Of a DNA stretch of 64,000 bases, positions 27,187-34,880 are shown one piece after another; positions within the stretch are counted from its first letter, which is position 1; every line of letters starts with the position of its first letter. The stretch lies in assembly GCF_001611795.1 (NCBI RefSeq), contig NZ_CP015098.1, positions 8,060,001 to 8,124,000 of the forward strand. The letters run 5' to 3'. The position numbers were made by a program, and so were the translations under genes. Below the pieces are notes generated by a model that made no database searches, was not told where the DNA came from, and saw only the letters and a list, made by a program, of their open reading frames with translations. The stretch comes from Streptomyces qaidamensis. GTDB taxonomy: Bacteria; Actinomycetota; Actinomycetes; Streptomycetales; Streptomycetaceae.

Positions 27187-27872
27187 ACGCCAAGTTCTCG
27201 CGCCGCAGCGTGCTGAAACAATTCACCGGGGTCGTGGCCGGAGCGGCACTGCTCACCACCGGGGAAGGCCTTCTCGCCCCCCTCACCGCCCAAGCCGCCG
27301 ATGACTCGTGGCACAAATCCAGATCGGCGAACGGCTGGAATGTCCTCCCCGGGCGCTCCCCGGGCACGGCCCCCTACGACATACCGGGAACCACTCTCCG
27401 TGTCACCCTGCGAGAAGGGGATGTGGGGACCGTCCTGTCCTATGTGGCACAACGCTTCCACTACGACGTCGCCGAGCTGGAAGCGGGCCGCGGGCAGATC
27501 ATCGGGTACAGCGACGCCCTGCACGTGAAGGCGGACTTCGAATCCAACCATCTCTCAGGCACCGCGTTGGCGCTGTACCCGGAGAGTTATCCGCTCGGCG
27601 TCAAGGGGAACCTCTTCCCCTACCAGGTCACGGCGATCCGGGACATCCTCGCCGAGTTGCAGGGCGTCATCAAGTGGGGTGGCGACATGGAGCCGGCCAA
27701 GGAGTCGACCTTCTTCGTCGACGTCCCCCCGGGCTCGGCGGAACTGGCCCAGGTCGCGCAGACCCTCAGGCAGTGGAGAATCACTCCCGGCAAGGGTGCC
27801 GGGACCCAGAACGTCCAAGACCCCAAGCGCATCACGGCCGCGAAGAAACTGGCGAGCAAGCAGGCGGCCTGA
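27183..27872 (+). CDS. Tat-exported M15-like protein with degenerate zinc site
   Basis: A 229-residue protein beginning with a twin-arginine signal (KFSRRSVLKQF, hydrophobic VVAGAALLTTGEG, cleavage near AQAADD). The body resembles D,D-carboxypeptidases of peptidase family M15: a DFESNHLSGTALALYP stretch where the family has SxHxxGxAxD, and IKWGGDMEPAKESTFFVDV where it has WGGxW...D.MHF. The first histidine remains but the aspartate is Leu and the last histidine is Phe or Val, so zinc binding and activity are probably lost. It may bind peptidoglycan stems. It closes the envelope cassette; a strong terminator follows 23 nt downstream. Confidence 0.75.
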   Translation: MNAKFSRRSVLKQFTGVVAGAALLTTGEGLLAPLTAQAADDSWHKSRSANGWNVLPGRSPGTAPYDIPGTTLRVTLREGDVGTVLSYVAQRFHYDVAELEAGRGQIIGYSDALHVKADFESNHLSGTALALYPESYPLGVKGNLFPYQVTAIRDILAELQGVIKWGGDMEPAKESTFFVDVPPGSAELAQVAQTLRQWRITPGKGAGTQNVQDPKRITAAKKLASKQAA

Positions 27873-27895
27873 TCTCAGGCGCAGGCACGAGCACG

Positions 27896-27926
27896 GGTGG
27901 CCGGGGCGATTCCTTCCCCGGCCACC
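27896..27926. terminator. hairpin terminator between envelope cassette and ltaE
   Basis: GGTGGCCGGGG (27896-27906) pairs perfectly with CCCCGGCCACC (27916-27926) over 11 bp with a 9-nt loop. It lies between converging genes and can stop transcription from both sides. Confidence 0.8.
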
Positions 27927-28021
27927 TTCACCTTTCCCGGCCCCCACATCCGGTGACGTACACCGGACTCGGAGGGCCGGAACCTCCCACGACGGCCAGG
28001 TGCAGGGCCTTCGGCGCCGCC

Positions 28022-29197
28022 CTAGGCGGGCTCTTTCCCCAGCGCTTCGATCGTCTCTTCCATCTCCCGGACCTTACGGCGCAGTCGCACCAGTTCCTCG
28101 CGCTCAGCCGCGGTCAGCGCACCCGCCGGCCCCGGGCCTCGCTCCGCCGCCAGCTCCTCCGCGATCGCCGCCGCGAACGCGTCCACGTCGCCCTCGGTGG
28201 TGTCGAAGGAGGTCATCCAGCGGACCTCGCCGGCCTGCTCGTCCCAGGTGTAGAAGCGGAAGCGCTTCTGGAGGCGCTCGGTGACGGCCGGCGGCAGGAC
28301 GGCGAAGATCTGGTTGGCCTGCACCGGGCGGGCGATCTCCAGGCCCGGCAGGTCGCGCACCGCCTCGTACAGCCGCCGGGTCATCGCGTTGGAGCGGGCC
28401 GCCGAGCGCAGCCACAGGTCGCCGCCGAGCAGCGCCTCGAACTGCACCGACAGGAAACGCATCTTGGAGCCCAGCTGCATGCTCGTCTTGCGCAGGTGGG
28501 CCATGCCGCGCACCGCCTCCGCCTCGAGCACGATCACCGCCTCGCCGAAGAGCAGCCCGTTCTTGGTGCCGCCGAGCGAGAGGACGTCCACGCCCGCGTC
28601 GGTGGTCATCTCGCGCAGGGACACGCCCAGGGTGGCGGCGGCGTTGGCGAGCCGGGCGCCGTCCAGGTAGACGAGCATGCCGAGTCCGTGCGCGTGGTCG
28701 CAGATCGCCCGGATCTCGTCCGGCGTGTAGCAGGTGCCGAGCTCGGTGGACTGGGCGATCGAGACCACCTTGGGCCGGGCCCGGTGCTCGTCCTCGAAGC
28801 CCCATGCCTGACGGTCGATCAGCTCAGGGGTGAGCTTGCCGTCCCATGCGGGCACCGTCAGGAGCTTGATCCCGGCGACCTTCTCGGGGGCCCCGCCCTC
28901 GTCGACGTTGATGTGGGCCGACTCGGCGGCGACCACGGCGTCCCAGCGGTCGAGCATGGTCTGGAGCGCGACCACGTTCGCGCCGGTGCCGTTGAAGACA
29001 GGGTACGTCTGCGCGGTCGGGCCGAAGTGGCCACGTACCACTTCCTGGAGGCGCTCGGTGTAGACGTCGGCGCCGTAGCTGACCTGGTGGCCGCCGTTGG
29101 CCAGGGCGATCGCCGCAAGGATCTCCGGGTGCGCGCCCGCGTAGTTGTCGCTGGCGAAGCCGCGCTCGTCCGGGTCGTGTCGTCGCTGTACGGTCAT
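28022..29197 (-). CDS. ltaE: low-specificity L-threonine aldolase
   Basis: A 391-residue PLP enzyme of the beta-eliminating lyase/threonine aldolase family, which splits threonine (or allo-threonine) into glycine and acetaldehyde. Visible are ASDNYAGAHPEILAAI at the N-terminus, YPVFNGTGANVVAL, SAHINVDEGGAPE, LDGARLANAAA, and the PLP lysine in SLGGTKNG (Lys212). The last 40 residues are a charged helix (LVRLRRKVREMEETIEAL), longer than usual. It starts 70 nt after the MFS gene of the hydrazine-type operon on the same strand. It could be housekeeping, or supply glycine, a substrate of hydrazine synthetases. No clear ribosome site. Confidence 0.85.
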   Translation of the reverse strand: MTVQRRHDPDERGFASDNYAGAHPEILAAIALANGGHQVSYGADVYTERLQEVVRGHFGPTAQTYPVFNGTGANVVALQTMLDRWDAVVAAESAHINVDEGGAPEKVAGIKLLTVPAWDGKLTPELIDRQAWGFEDEHRARPKVVSIAQSTELGTCYTPDEIRAICDHAHGLGMLVYLDGARLANAAATLGVSLREMTTDAGVDVLSLGGTKNGLLFGEAVIVLEAEAVRGMAHLRKTSMQLGSKMRFLSVQFEALLGGDLWLRSAARSNAMTRRLYEAVRDLPGLEIARPVQANQIFAVLPPAVTERLQKRFRFYTWDEQAGEVRWMTSFDTTEGDVDAFAAAIAEELAAERGPGPAGALTAAEREELVRLRRKVREMEETIEALGKEPA

Positions 29198-29267
29198 GGT
29201 GCTCGCTTACTTGTCTCGGTCGGACGGGTGTGACACATGTGGTCCGGACGGGCGCCGGCCGGTCCGC

Positions 29268-30548
29268 TCAGGCCGGCGTCGGCTCCGTCCGCGCGCGGGC
29301 CTTCTCCAGGCCGCGCACCAACGGTGGTGCGGCGAGCCCGAGCAGGATGAAGAGCGCCGCGAGGACCAGCCAGCCGGTCGCCGCCGCGCCGACGACCAGG
29401 GAGGTCATCAGCCACGGCCCGGCGAACTGCTGGAGCCCGCGCCCCAGGGAGAACACCGCCTGATACTCGCCCTGCCGGCCCGCCGGGGCGAGCCCGAAGG
29501 ACAGGCCCCAGCTCGCCGACGCCTGGTACAGCTCGCCGAGGACGAGCACCAGCGCGCCGCCCAGCAGGGCCGCGCTGTCCAGGAGCGCGCCGTGCCCCCC
29601 GCTCACCGCGAAGACCAGGCAGGAGGCCCCCAGCGCCCACCCCGCCCAGCGCAGCATTCCTGCCGCTCCCGCCGGGGTACGCGCGCCCTTGCTGACCGCG
29701 ACCTGGAACAGCAGCACCAGGACGGTGTCCAGGATCAACAACCCCGACACCAGCAGCGCGGGCGCGTCGGTGCTGGTGACGATCCACAGCGGCAGACCGA
29801 CCGTCAGCAGCGGGTGGTACAGCTCCAGAGCGCCGCACACCAGCGCGACCGCCACGTAGCGCACGTCCCGCAGCGCGGCGCTGCGCAGCACCCCGCCCGG
29901 CGCCTCGGCGGCAGGGGCCCGAAGCCCGGCGCCCGCGGGCAGCCGCATCCTGAGCAGTACGGCCACGGAGACCAACTGGAGGGCGGCGTTGGCGAGGACC
30001 GTGGTGTACAGGGCGGTCGAGGTGCCGGCCGCGATGGCGGCTCCGGCCAGCGCGGCGCCGCCGAGGAAGCCCAGGTTGAACAGGCTGCGCATCTGCGCGC
30101 TCACCCTGACCCGCTCCGCCTCGCCCACCAGCGCGTCGGTGAGGGACGCCTGGAGCGCGCCCGCCGAGGTCTCCAGGACCGCGATGGCACAGGCGACCGC
30201 GAGGAACGCGGCGAAGCCGTCCACCAGGCAGTACGCGGTGAAGCAGGCGGCCGCGAGCAGGAAGTTGACGGTGAGCACCCGGCCCGCGCCGAGCCGGTCC
30301 GCGAGCCGGCCGATGGGCACGGTGCAGAGCAGACCGCAGAGCCCGGCCACCGACAGGGCGAGGCCCACGCGCTGGGCGGGGATGCCGATGGTCCGGGTGA
30401 AGAACACGGCGCTGGAGGTGAGGAACACCCCGAGCCCCAGGGACTGGATGAGCGTGAGGACGCCGAGTCTGCGCGCGTTCCCGGCGGCCGGAAGGGTCTC
30501 CCGGAACCAGGCGCGCAGTACGGCGCCGTACCGGCGTTCCTCAGTCAT
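29268..30548 (-). CDS. MFS exporter of the hydrazine-type operon
   Basis: A 426-residue major facilitator with about twelve hydrophobic segments. The loop after helix 2 reads GRLADRLGAGRVL, the classical MFS GxLaDrxGrr motif, near residue 75. The start ATG (30548) overlaps the end of the ATP-grasp gene by 8 nt, so it is translated with it. By position at the end of a biosynthetic operon it probably exports the product or provides self-protection. No substrate can be named from sequence. Confidence 0.85.
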   Translation of the reverse strand: MTEERRYGAVLRAWFRETLPAAGNARRLGVLTLIQSLGLGVFLTSSAVFFTRTIGIPAQRVGLALSVAGLCGLLCTVPIGRLADRLGAGRVLTVNFLLAAACFTAYCLVDGFAAFLAVACAIAVLETSAGALQASLTDALVGEAERVRVSAQMRSLFNLGFLGGAALAGAAIAAGTSTALYTTVLANAALQLVSVAVLLRMRLPAGAGLRAPAAEAPGGVLRSAALRDVRYVAVALVCGALELYHPLLTVGLPLWIVTSTDAPALLVSGLLILDTVLVLLFQVAVSKGARTPAGAAGMLRWAGWALGASCLVFAVSGGHGALLDSAALLGGALVLVLGELYQASASWGLSFGLAPAGRQGEYQAVFSLGRGLQQFAGPWLMTSLVVGAAATGWLVLAALFILLGLAAPPLVRGLEKARARTEPTPA

Positions 30549-31788
30549 GCGGCTCAGCTCCCTCGGCCCGCTCGGTCCGCAGCCCGTACACCTCCATCGC
30601 GGTGTGCACGGCGGCGCGCACCCCGGCGGCGCTCCGCCCCCGGAACCGGAAGATCCCGCAGCCCTCGTCATAACTGCCTGGCCCGGTCATGATCTGGCCG
30701 ATCGCGGGCAGTTCCTCGTGGTAGATCTCGGGGACGGCAGACCTGGGCGAGGTGCGCGCGACGACCCGTCCGGGCAGCTCGCGCGGAGCGGGGTAGATGA
30801 GCCAGCCGCCGGCCCGGGGCCCGACCGGTTCGGACGGCTGCCACAAAGGGGGCAGACCCAGGGCCGCACGGAACGCCTCGGCGAACAGGTCGATGCCGTA
30901 GAGGTCGACGTGCAGGAACGGCACCTGCGCACCGCCCGGCCGCAGCCCGACCTCCAGGAACACCAGCTCGCCCCCCGGACGCCGGATCGCCTCCAGGTGG
31001 AACGCGCCGTCGCGCAGCCCGAGCGCCCCCAGGCAGCGGTCGGCGAAGGTGGTGAGCTCGTCGCGCTCGGGGCCCGGGTCGAGCAGGACCGAGCCGAGCG
31101 GGCGGCCGTGCGCGTAGTCCAGGCAGGTGTGGACGTACTGGGAAGCGGTGACGAAGTGGAGGCGGCCGGAGCGGCGGACGCCGTCGACGTGGAAGATGTC
31201 CCCGTCGACGTACTCCTCGCACTCGTACGCCTCGGGGTCGACGCCCCCCAGCGCGTCACGCAGCTCGTCGACGCCGCGGACGACCGTGACTCCCTGGGAG
31301 CCCGCCGCGGCGCGCGGCTTGAGGACCAGCGGCAGACCGCCGAGGGCGTCGACGACCGCCTCCGCCGAGGGTGCGTCGTCGAGACGCAGGAACCGGGGAA
31401 CCCGCAGTCCGGCCGCGCCCACCGCGCTCTTCATGGCGGGCTTGTCCTTGAACCGCTCGACGAGGTCGAGACCGTAGCCGCCGGGGACGCCGAGTGCGGC
31501 CGAGAGCCGGGCGGCCGTCAGGATGTCGTACTCGGACTGGCCGAAGACGGCCTCGGGCGTGCCGTGCCGGTCCGCGATCTCCCGTACGAGGGGCAGCAGG
31601 TCGTCGTGGGCGAGGCTGTCGCACACATGGATCTCGGTCGCCCCGTCCTGGTCGAGCGCGGGCAGCCCGCCGGGCGTGGTGAGATACACCGTCCGGCAGG
31701 GGTGCCCGTCGAGGAAACGGTGGTATTCGCCGAACTCGTCGCCGGAGCGGTTGAGGACGACGTACAGGGGTGTGGTCCGGTCGGTCAC
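30541..31788 (-). CDS. ATP-grasp ligase (second of operon)
   Basis: A 415-residue ATP-grasp carboxylate-amine ligase. Residues 1-110 form the pre-ATP-grasp part; the core has LPLVLKPRAAAGSQGVTVV (ATP-binding strand and loop, about 150-170), ECEEYVDGDIFHVDG (about 195), and the Mg-binding HLEAIRR...LVFLEVGLRPGG (about 260-285). ATP-grasp ligases activate a carboxylate as acyl phosphate and join it to an amine or hydrazine. GTG start overlaps the stop of the MetRS-like gene (GTGA). In this operon it should condense the hydrazine unit or an amino acid with another acid. The partner is not predictable. Confidence 0.88.
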   Translation of the reverse strand: MTDRTTPLYVVLNRSGDEFGEYHRFLDGHPCRTVYLTTPGGLPALDQDGATEIHVCDSLAHDDLLPLVREIADRHGTPEAVFGQSEYDILTAARLSAALGVPGGYGLDLVERFKDKPAMKSAVGAAGLRVPRFLRLDDAPSAEAVVDALGGLPLVLKPRAAAGSQGVTVVRGVDELRDALGGVDPEAYECEEYVDGDIFHVDGVRRSGRLHFVTASQYVHTCLDYAHGRPLGSVLLDPGPERDELTTFADRCLGALGLRDGAFHLEAIRRPGGELVFLEVGLRPGGAQVPFLHVDLYGIDLFAEAFRAALGLPPLWQPSEPVGPRAGGWLIYPAPRELPGRVVARTSPRSAVPEIYHEELPAIGQIMTGPGSYDEGCGIFRFRGRSAAGVRAAVHTAMEVYGLRTERAEGAEPHD

Positions 31789-33416
31789 GCGTCCGCTCCC
31801 GGTCGCAGGGTGTCGGGCAGGCAGGCGTCCAGATCGGCGGCGCTCACCCGGCCGAAGCCGGGCGCGGGCCGGTCCCGGTGGGCCGGGGTTCTGGCCAGGA
31901 AGGCCGCCGTACGAGGCTCTCCGGCGCCGCCGAGGCGCTGCCAGACGAGCTCGGCGAGATCCGGCATCACCGGGAACGCCAGCAGGGACAGGCCCTTGAG
32001 CCACCAGTAGGCGCCGTCCTCGGCCGCGTGGGCGACCGCGTCGTCGGCGCACCAGCGGTCGAGCGCCGCGACCGCGCGCCGGGTCGAGACACGGGCGGCG
32101 TCGAGCGCCGCGGACTGCTCGGCGAGCAGGGATTCCAGGAGGTCGGCGACGGCCGGGGCGGGCGCCTGCGGGAGCCCCTCGGGCAGTCGGCTCCAGGCGG
32201 CGTCGATCCGCTTGCCGAGGCCGTCGGCGAGCGTGGCGTTCGCGGTCCGAAGGAAGGCCGCCGTCTCGAAGCTCGCCGCCCCGGACTCCAGATCGGCCCC
32301 GGCGAGGTGGTACCGGACGGTGTCCACGCCGATGGCGGGCGACGCGGCGATGTCCGCCGCCCAGACGGCGTGCCGGGCGCTGGTGGAGAACTTCCGCCCG
32401 GCCAGCCGGTAGAAGTTGTTGATCAGGCACCGGTCGTACGGCTTCATGTCGCCGTGCAGCAGGCTGGTGCCGACGATCGAGACCAGGGTGGGGATCACGT
32501 TGTCGACCCCCAGGGTGGTGAGGGTGGTGACCCCGGAGTCCGGGTCGAAGGCGTTCACGCCGGTGCCGGAGAGCCGGCCGTGGACGGCGCCGGCGACGCG
32601 GGCGAACATGAAGATCCCGGCGTACGGGAAGAGGGCGCGCGGCACGCCCGGCTCGGATCCGGGCAGCGGAACCCCCCACGTCTGCGGGGCGCTCAGCCGT
32701 ACGGTCAGGCCGTCGCGCTCCAGGAAGCGCGCCACGGTCGCCCGGTAGCGGTCGGCTACGCCCAGGTCCACGAGCGTGGTGTCCAGGAGGCCGCGGTCCG
32801 GCAGCCGCAGGAAGAGGCTGGAGATCTCCCGCCAGGTCAGCGGCCCCTCGTCGAGCAGGGGGCGCGGCTCGACGACCGACTCGGGCAGGAAGTGCGCACT
32901 GCACTCCTCGCAGAAGTAACTGGCGATGCCCGCACCGCACTCGGGGCAGCGGCCCTGGAGCCAGCCGCCCACCACCCAGCGGTCCGACACCGCGCAGTGG
33001 GGCACACGCTCGGTGCGTGTCAGCACCGCGCCCCGGGCCGTCAGCCGCTCCATCGAGGCGGCGACCTCCTGCTCGAACTGCTCCCGCCAGGGCTGCTGAT
33101 CGGGGACGATGAACGCGTCGACGCCGATGCGCATCGCGGTCAAGTCGTCCTGGATGCGCTGTCCGTAGCGGGCGGCGACCTCGCCGGGCGTGGAGTTCTC
33201 GGCGTGCGCCTTGAGCGCCACGTACGACTCGTACACATCGCTGCCGGTGATCACCAACGGCAGGTCGCCGCGGACCCGCAGGTGCCGCGCGATCATGTCC
33301 GACCACAGGAACGGGCCGCCGATGTGGCCGAGGTGCAGGGGGCCGTTGGGCGTGGCCTCGGGCGGCACCAGGAGGTAGTGCCGGGGGGTGTGCGTGTCCC
33401 CGGTCAGCAGGCTCAT
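31785..33416 (-). CDS. methionyl-tRNA-synthetase-like half of a hydrazine synthetase
   Basis: A 543-residue class I aminoacyl-tRNA-synthetase-like protein of MetRS type: HIGH motif in PNGPLHLGHIGG (about 22-33), zinc knuckle CPECG...CEEC (about 150-170), and RKFSTSARHAVW at about 340-352 where MetRS has KMSKS (second lysine replaced by Thr). The C-terminal 190 residues are helical. It is shorter and more divergent than cellular MetRS and sits between an FAD oxidase and an ATP-grasp gene, coupled to both by overlapping codons. In hydrazine synthetases (Spb40, ForK type) such a domain, fused to a cupin, activates glycine for joining to N6-hydroxylysine. Here it is a free-standing gene. A spare MetRS for antibiotic resistance is less likely. 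Confidence 0.85.
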   Translation of the reverse strand: MSLLTGDTHTPRHYLLVPPEATPNGPLHLGHIGGPFLWSDMIARHLRVRGDLPLVITGSDVYESYVALKAHAENSTPGEVAARYGQRIQDDLTAMRIGVDAFIVPDQQPWREQFEQEVAASMERLTARGAVLTRTERVPHCAVSDRWVVGGWLQGRCPECGAGIASYFCEECSAHFLPESVVEPRPLLDEGPLTWREISSLFLRLPDRGLLDTTLVDLGVADRYRATVARFLERDGLTVRLSAPQTWGVPLPGSEPGVPRALFPYAGIFMFARVAGAVHGRLSGTGVNAFDPDSGVTTLTTLGVDNVIPTLVSIVGTSLLHGDMKPYDRCLINNFYRLAGRKFSTSARHAVWAADIAASPAIGVDTVRYHLAGADLESGAASFETAAFLRTANATLADGLGKRIDAAWSRLPEGLPQAPAPAVADLLESLLAEQSAALDAARVSTRRAVAALDRWCADDAVAHAAEDGAYWWLKGLSLLAFPVMPDLAELVWQRLGGAGEPRTAAFLARTPAHRDRPAPGFGRVSAADLDACLPDTLRPGADA

Positions 33417-34510
33417 GTCCGCGGTCTCCCGTCGAGCAGGTTCAGTGCGTCCTCGGCCATGGTCGGGGCGAGTCGGTAGCCGGAGCCGGAGCCGCCGATG
33501 GCCATGACCACGTCGCCGCCGCCGACCGTGTCCACGACCGGCAGATGGCCGGGGGTGAAGCAGTCGCTGAAGACCCGGCCGCCGAGCAGGTGGGGCAGGA
33601 ATCCCGGTACGTGCCGGGCGAGCAGGGTCCGGGCCAGTTCCCGGTCGCGGGCGTCGATGGCGAGCGGTTCGTCGGGGCCGCGGTCCCAGTCGGGCGAGGT
33701 GATGCTGAAGATCCAGTGGCCGCCGGGGCGGTGGGGCAGCAGGAAGGCGTCGGCGTCCTCCAGGACGAGTGCCGGGGCGCCCGGCGGGGGCGGCGTCATG
33801 ATGTGGAACGCCACCACCTTCTTGACCCGGGCTCCGCGCTCGCGGGCCGCCGCCGCCACCGGGCCGTCGAGGACCCAGGGGCCGGGCGCGAGGACCGCCT
33901 TGGCGGCGGTGATCCGGCTGCCGTCGGCGGCGACCAGTTCGACGCGCCCGTCCGTACGGCGTACTTCGGTGACCCGGAAGCCCTCCAGGAGGGTGTTGTC
34001 CGGGCGGCCGAGGACCTCGTCGAGAAGCCGGTCGGTGAGCCACTGGGGCTGACCCACCGTCATGGGGGCGGTGGACAGCAGAACTTGGTCGTCGTCGTGG
34101 GCGAGTCCGGGGAACGTCCGGTCGAGCAGGGCCCGCTGTTCCTCGGTGACCGGGCGGGTGCGGCCGCCGTCGGCCATGGTCGCGTCGAGGGCGGCCGTTT
34201 TCTCGCGCGTCACCAGCCAGCGGACGTCGACCGGCGCGCGTCCGGCGTCGCCGAGTCCGGCGGCGAGCTCGCCGAAGAGCGCGGTGCTGCGGGCGGCCAG
34301 GGCGCGCTGGGCCGGGTTGTGCCCCGTGGGCGTGTCGAACCCGGCCGAGAGACGGGTCGCGCCCGTCCCCCGTCCGGCGTGCGTGATCACGGCGACGCGG
34401 CGGCCCCGGCGCACGGCGTAGTACGCGGCGAGGGCGCCGACCGCGCCCGCGCCGACGACGGCGAGGTCGTAGTGGGGCGCCTCACCGGTCCCGGTGGTGC
34501 GCTCACTCAT
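33413..34510 (-). CDS. FAD-dependent amine/glycine-oxidase-like enzyme
   Basis: A 365-residue DAO-family flavoenzyme. The N-terminus has the Rossmann motif YDLAVVGAGAVGALAAYYAVRRG (about 14-36); GGSGSGYRLAPTMAEDALNLL closes the FAD site at the C-terminus; the middle carries the substrate barrel (ITSPDWDRGPDEPLAIDARD). Related oxidases in hydrazine pathways (ForL type) oxidise N6-(carboxymethylamino)lysine and release hydrazinoacetic acid plus aminoadipate semialdehyde. The start overlaps the cupin stop by 8 nt and its own stop overlaps the MetRS-like start (ATGA). Confidence 0.87.
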   Translation of the reverse strand: MSERTTGTGEAPHYDLAVVGAGAVGALAAYYAVRRGRRVAVITHAGRGTGATRLSAGFDTPTGHNPAQRALAARSTALFGELAAGLGDAGRAPVDVRWLVTREKTAALDATMADGGRTRPVTEEQRALLDRTFPGLAHDDDQVLLSTAPMTVGQPQWLTDRLLDEVLGRPDNTLLEGFRVTEVRRTDGRVELVAADGSRITAAKAVLAPGPWVLDGPVAAAARERGARVKKVVAFHIMTPPPPGAPALVLEDADAFLLPHRPGGHWIFSITSPDWDRGPDEPLAIDARDRELARTLLARHVPGFLPHLLGGRVFSDCFTPGHLPVVDTVGGGDVVMAIGGSGSGYRLAPTMAEDALNLLDGRPRT

Positions 34511-34880
34511 CGGGCGCCGACCACCAGAAGGAGTAGATCACCAGTTCCTCGCCCTGGTCGGCGAAGATCTCGTGGACGGCCTGCGCGGCGAAGCCCACCA
34601 GGGAGCCGGGCCCGACGAGCGACCGTTCGCCGTCCACCTCCAGGGTGCCGGATCCGGCGTGGACCACCCAGATCTCCTGGACCGTGTGCTGGTCGGGGGA
34701 GCTGGTCCCGCCCGGCGGCACGGTGAAGCGGGCCGCCTTGAACGGCACGCGGGGGAAGACCGAACGGGCGAAGTCCGCCTCGGCGACGGTCACTCCGTCG
34801 GGTTCCACCTCGGTCGGACCGAAGGGGACCAGGACGCCGACCGCCTCGGCCTGGAACTGCGGGACCTGACGAGCGGTCAT
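34503..34880 (-). CDS. stand-alone cupin, probable N-N bond forming half
   Basis: A 125-residue single-domain cupin. The first motif is PPGGTSSPDQHTVQEIWVVH with His65, Glu69 and His74, the second VGPGSLVGFAAQAVHEIF with His103; together these can bind a metal such as zinc. In known hydrazine synthetases the cupin domain catalyses rearrangement of the hydroxylysine-glycine ester to an N-N bonded product and is fused to a MetRS-like domain. Here the domain is separate, with the FAD oxidase gene between the halves. ATG overlaps the N-monooxygenase stop (ATGA). Confidence 0.85.
   Translation of the reverse strand: MTARQVPQFQAEAVGVLVPFGPTEVEPDGVTVAEADFARSVFPRVPFKAARFTVPPGGTSSPDQHTVQEIWVVHAGSGTLEVDGERSLVGPGSLVGFAAQAVHEIFADQGEELVIYSFWWSAPDE

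Noticed and set aside
31785..33416. MetRS-like gene as an antibiotic-resistant spare tRNA synthetase
   Set aside because: Altered KMSKS, short and divergent sequence, and tight coupling with hydrazine-pathway partners favour a biosynthetic role.
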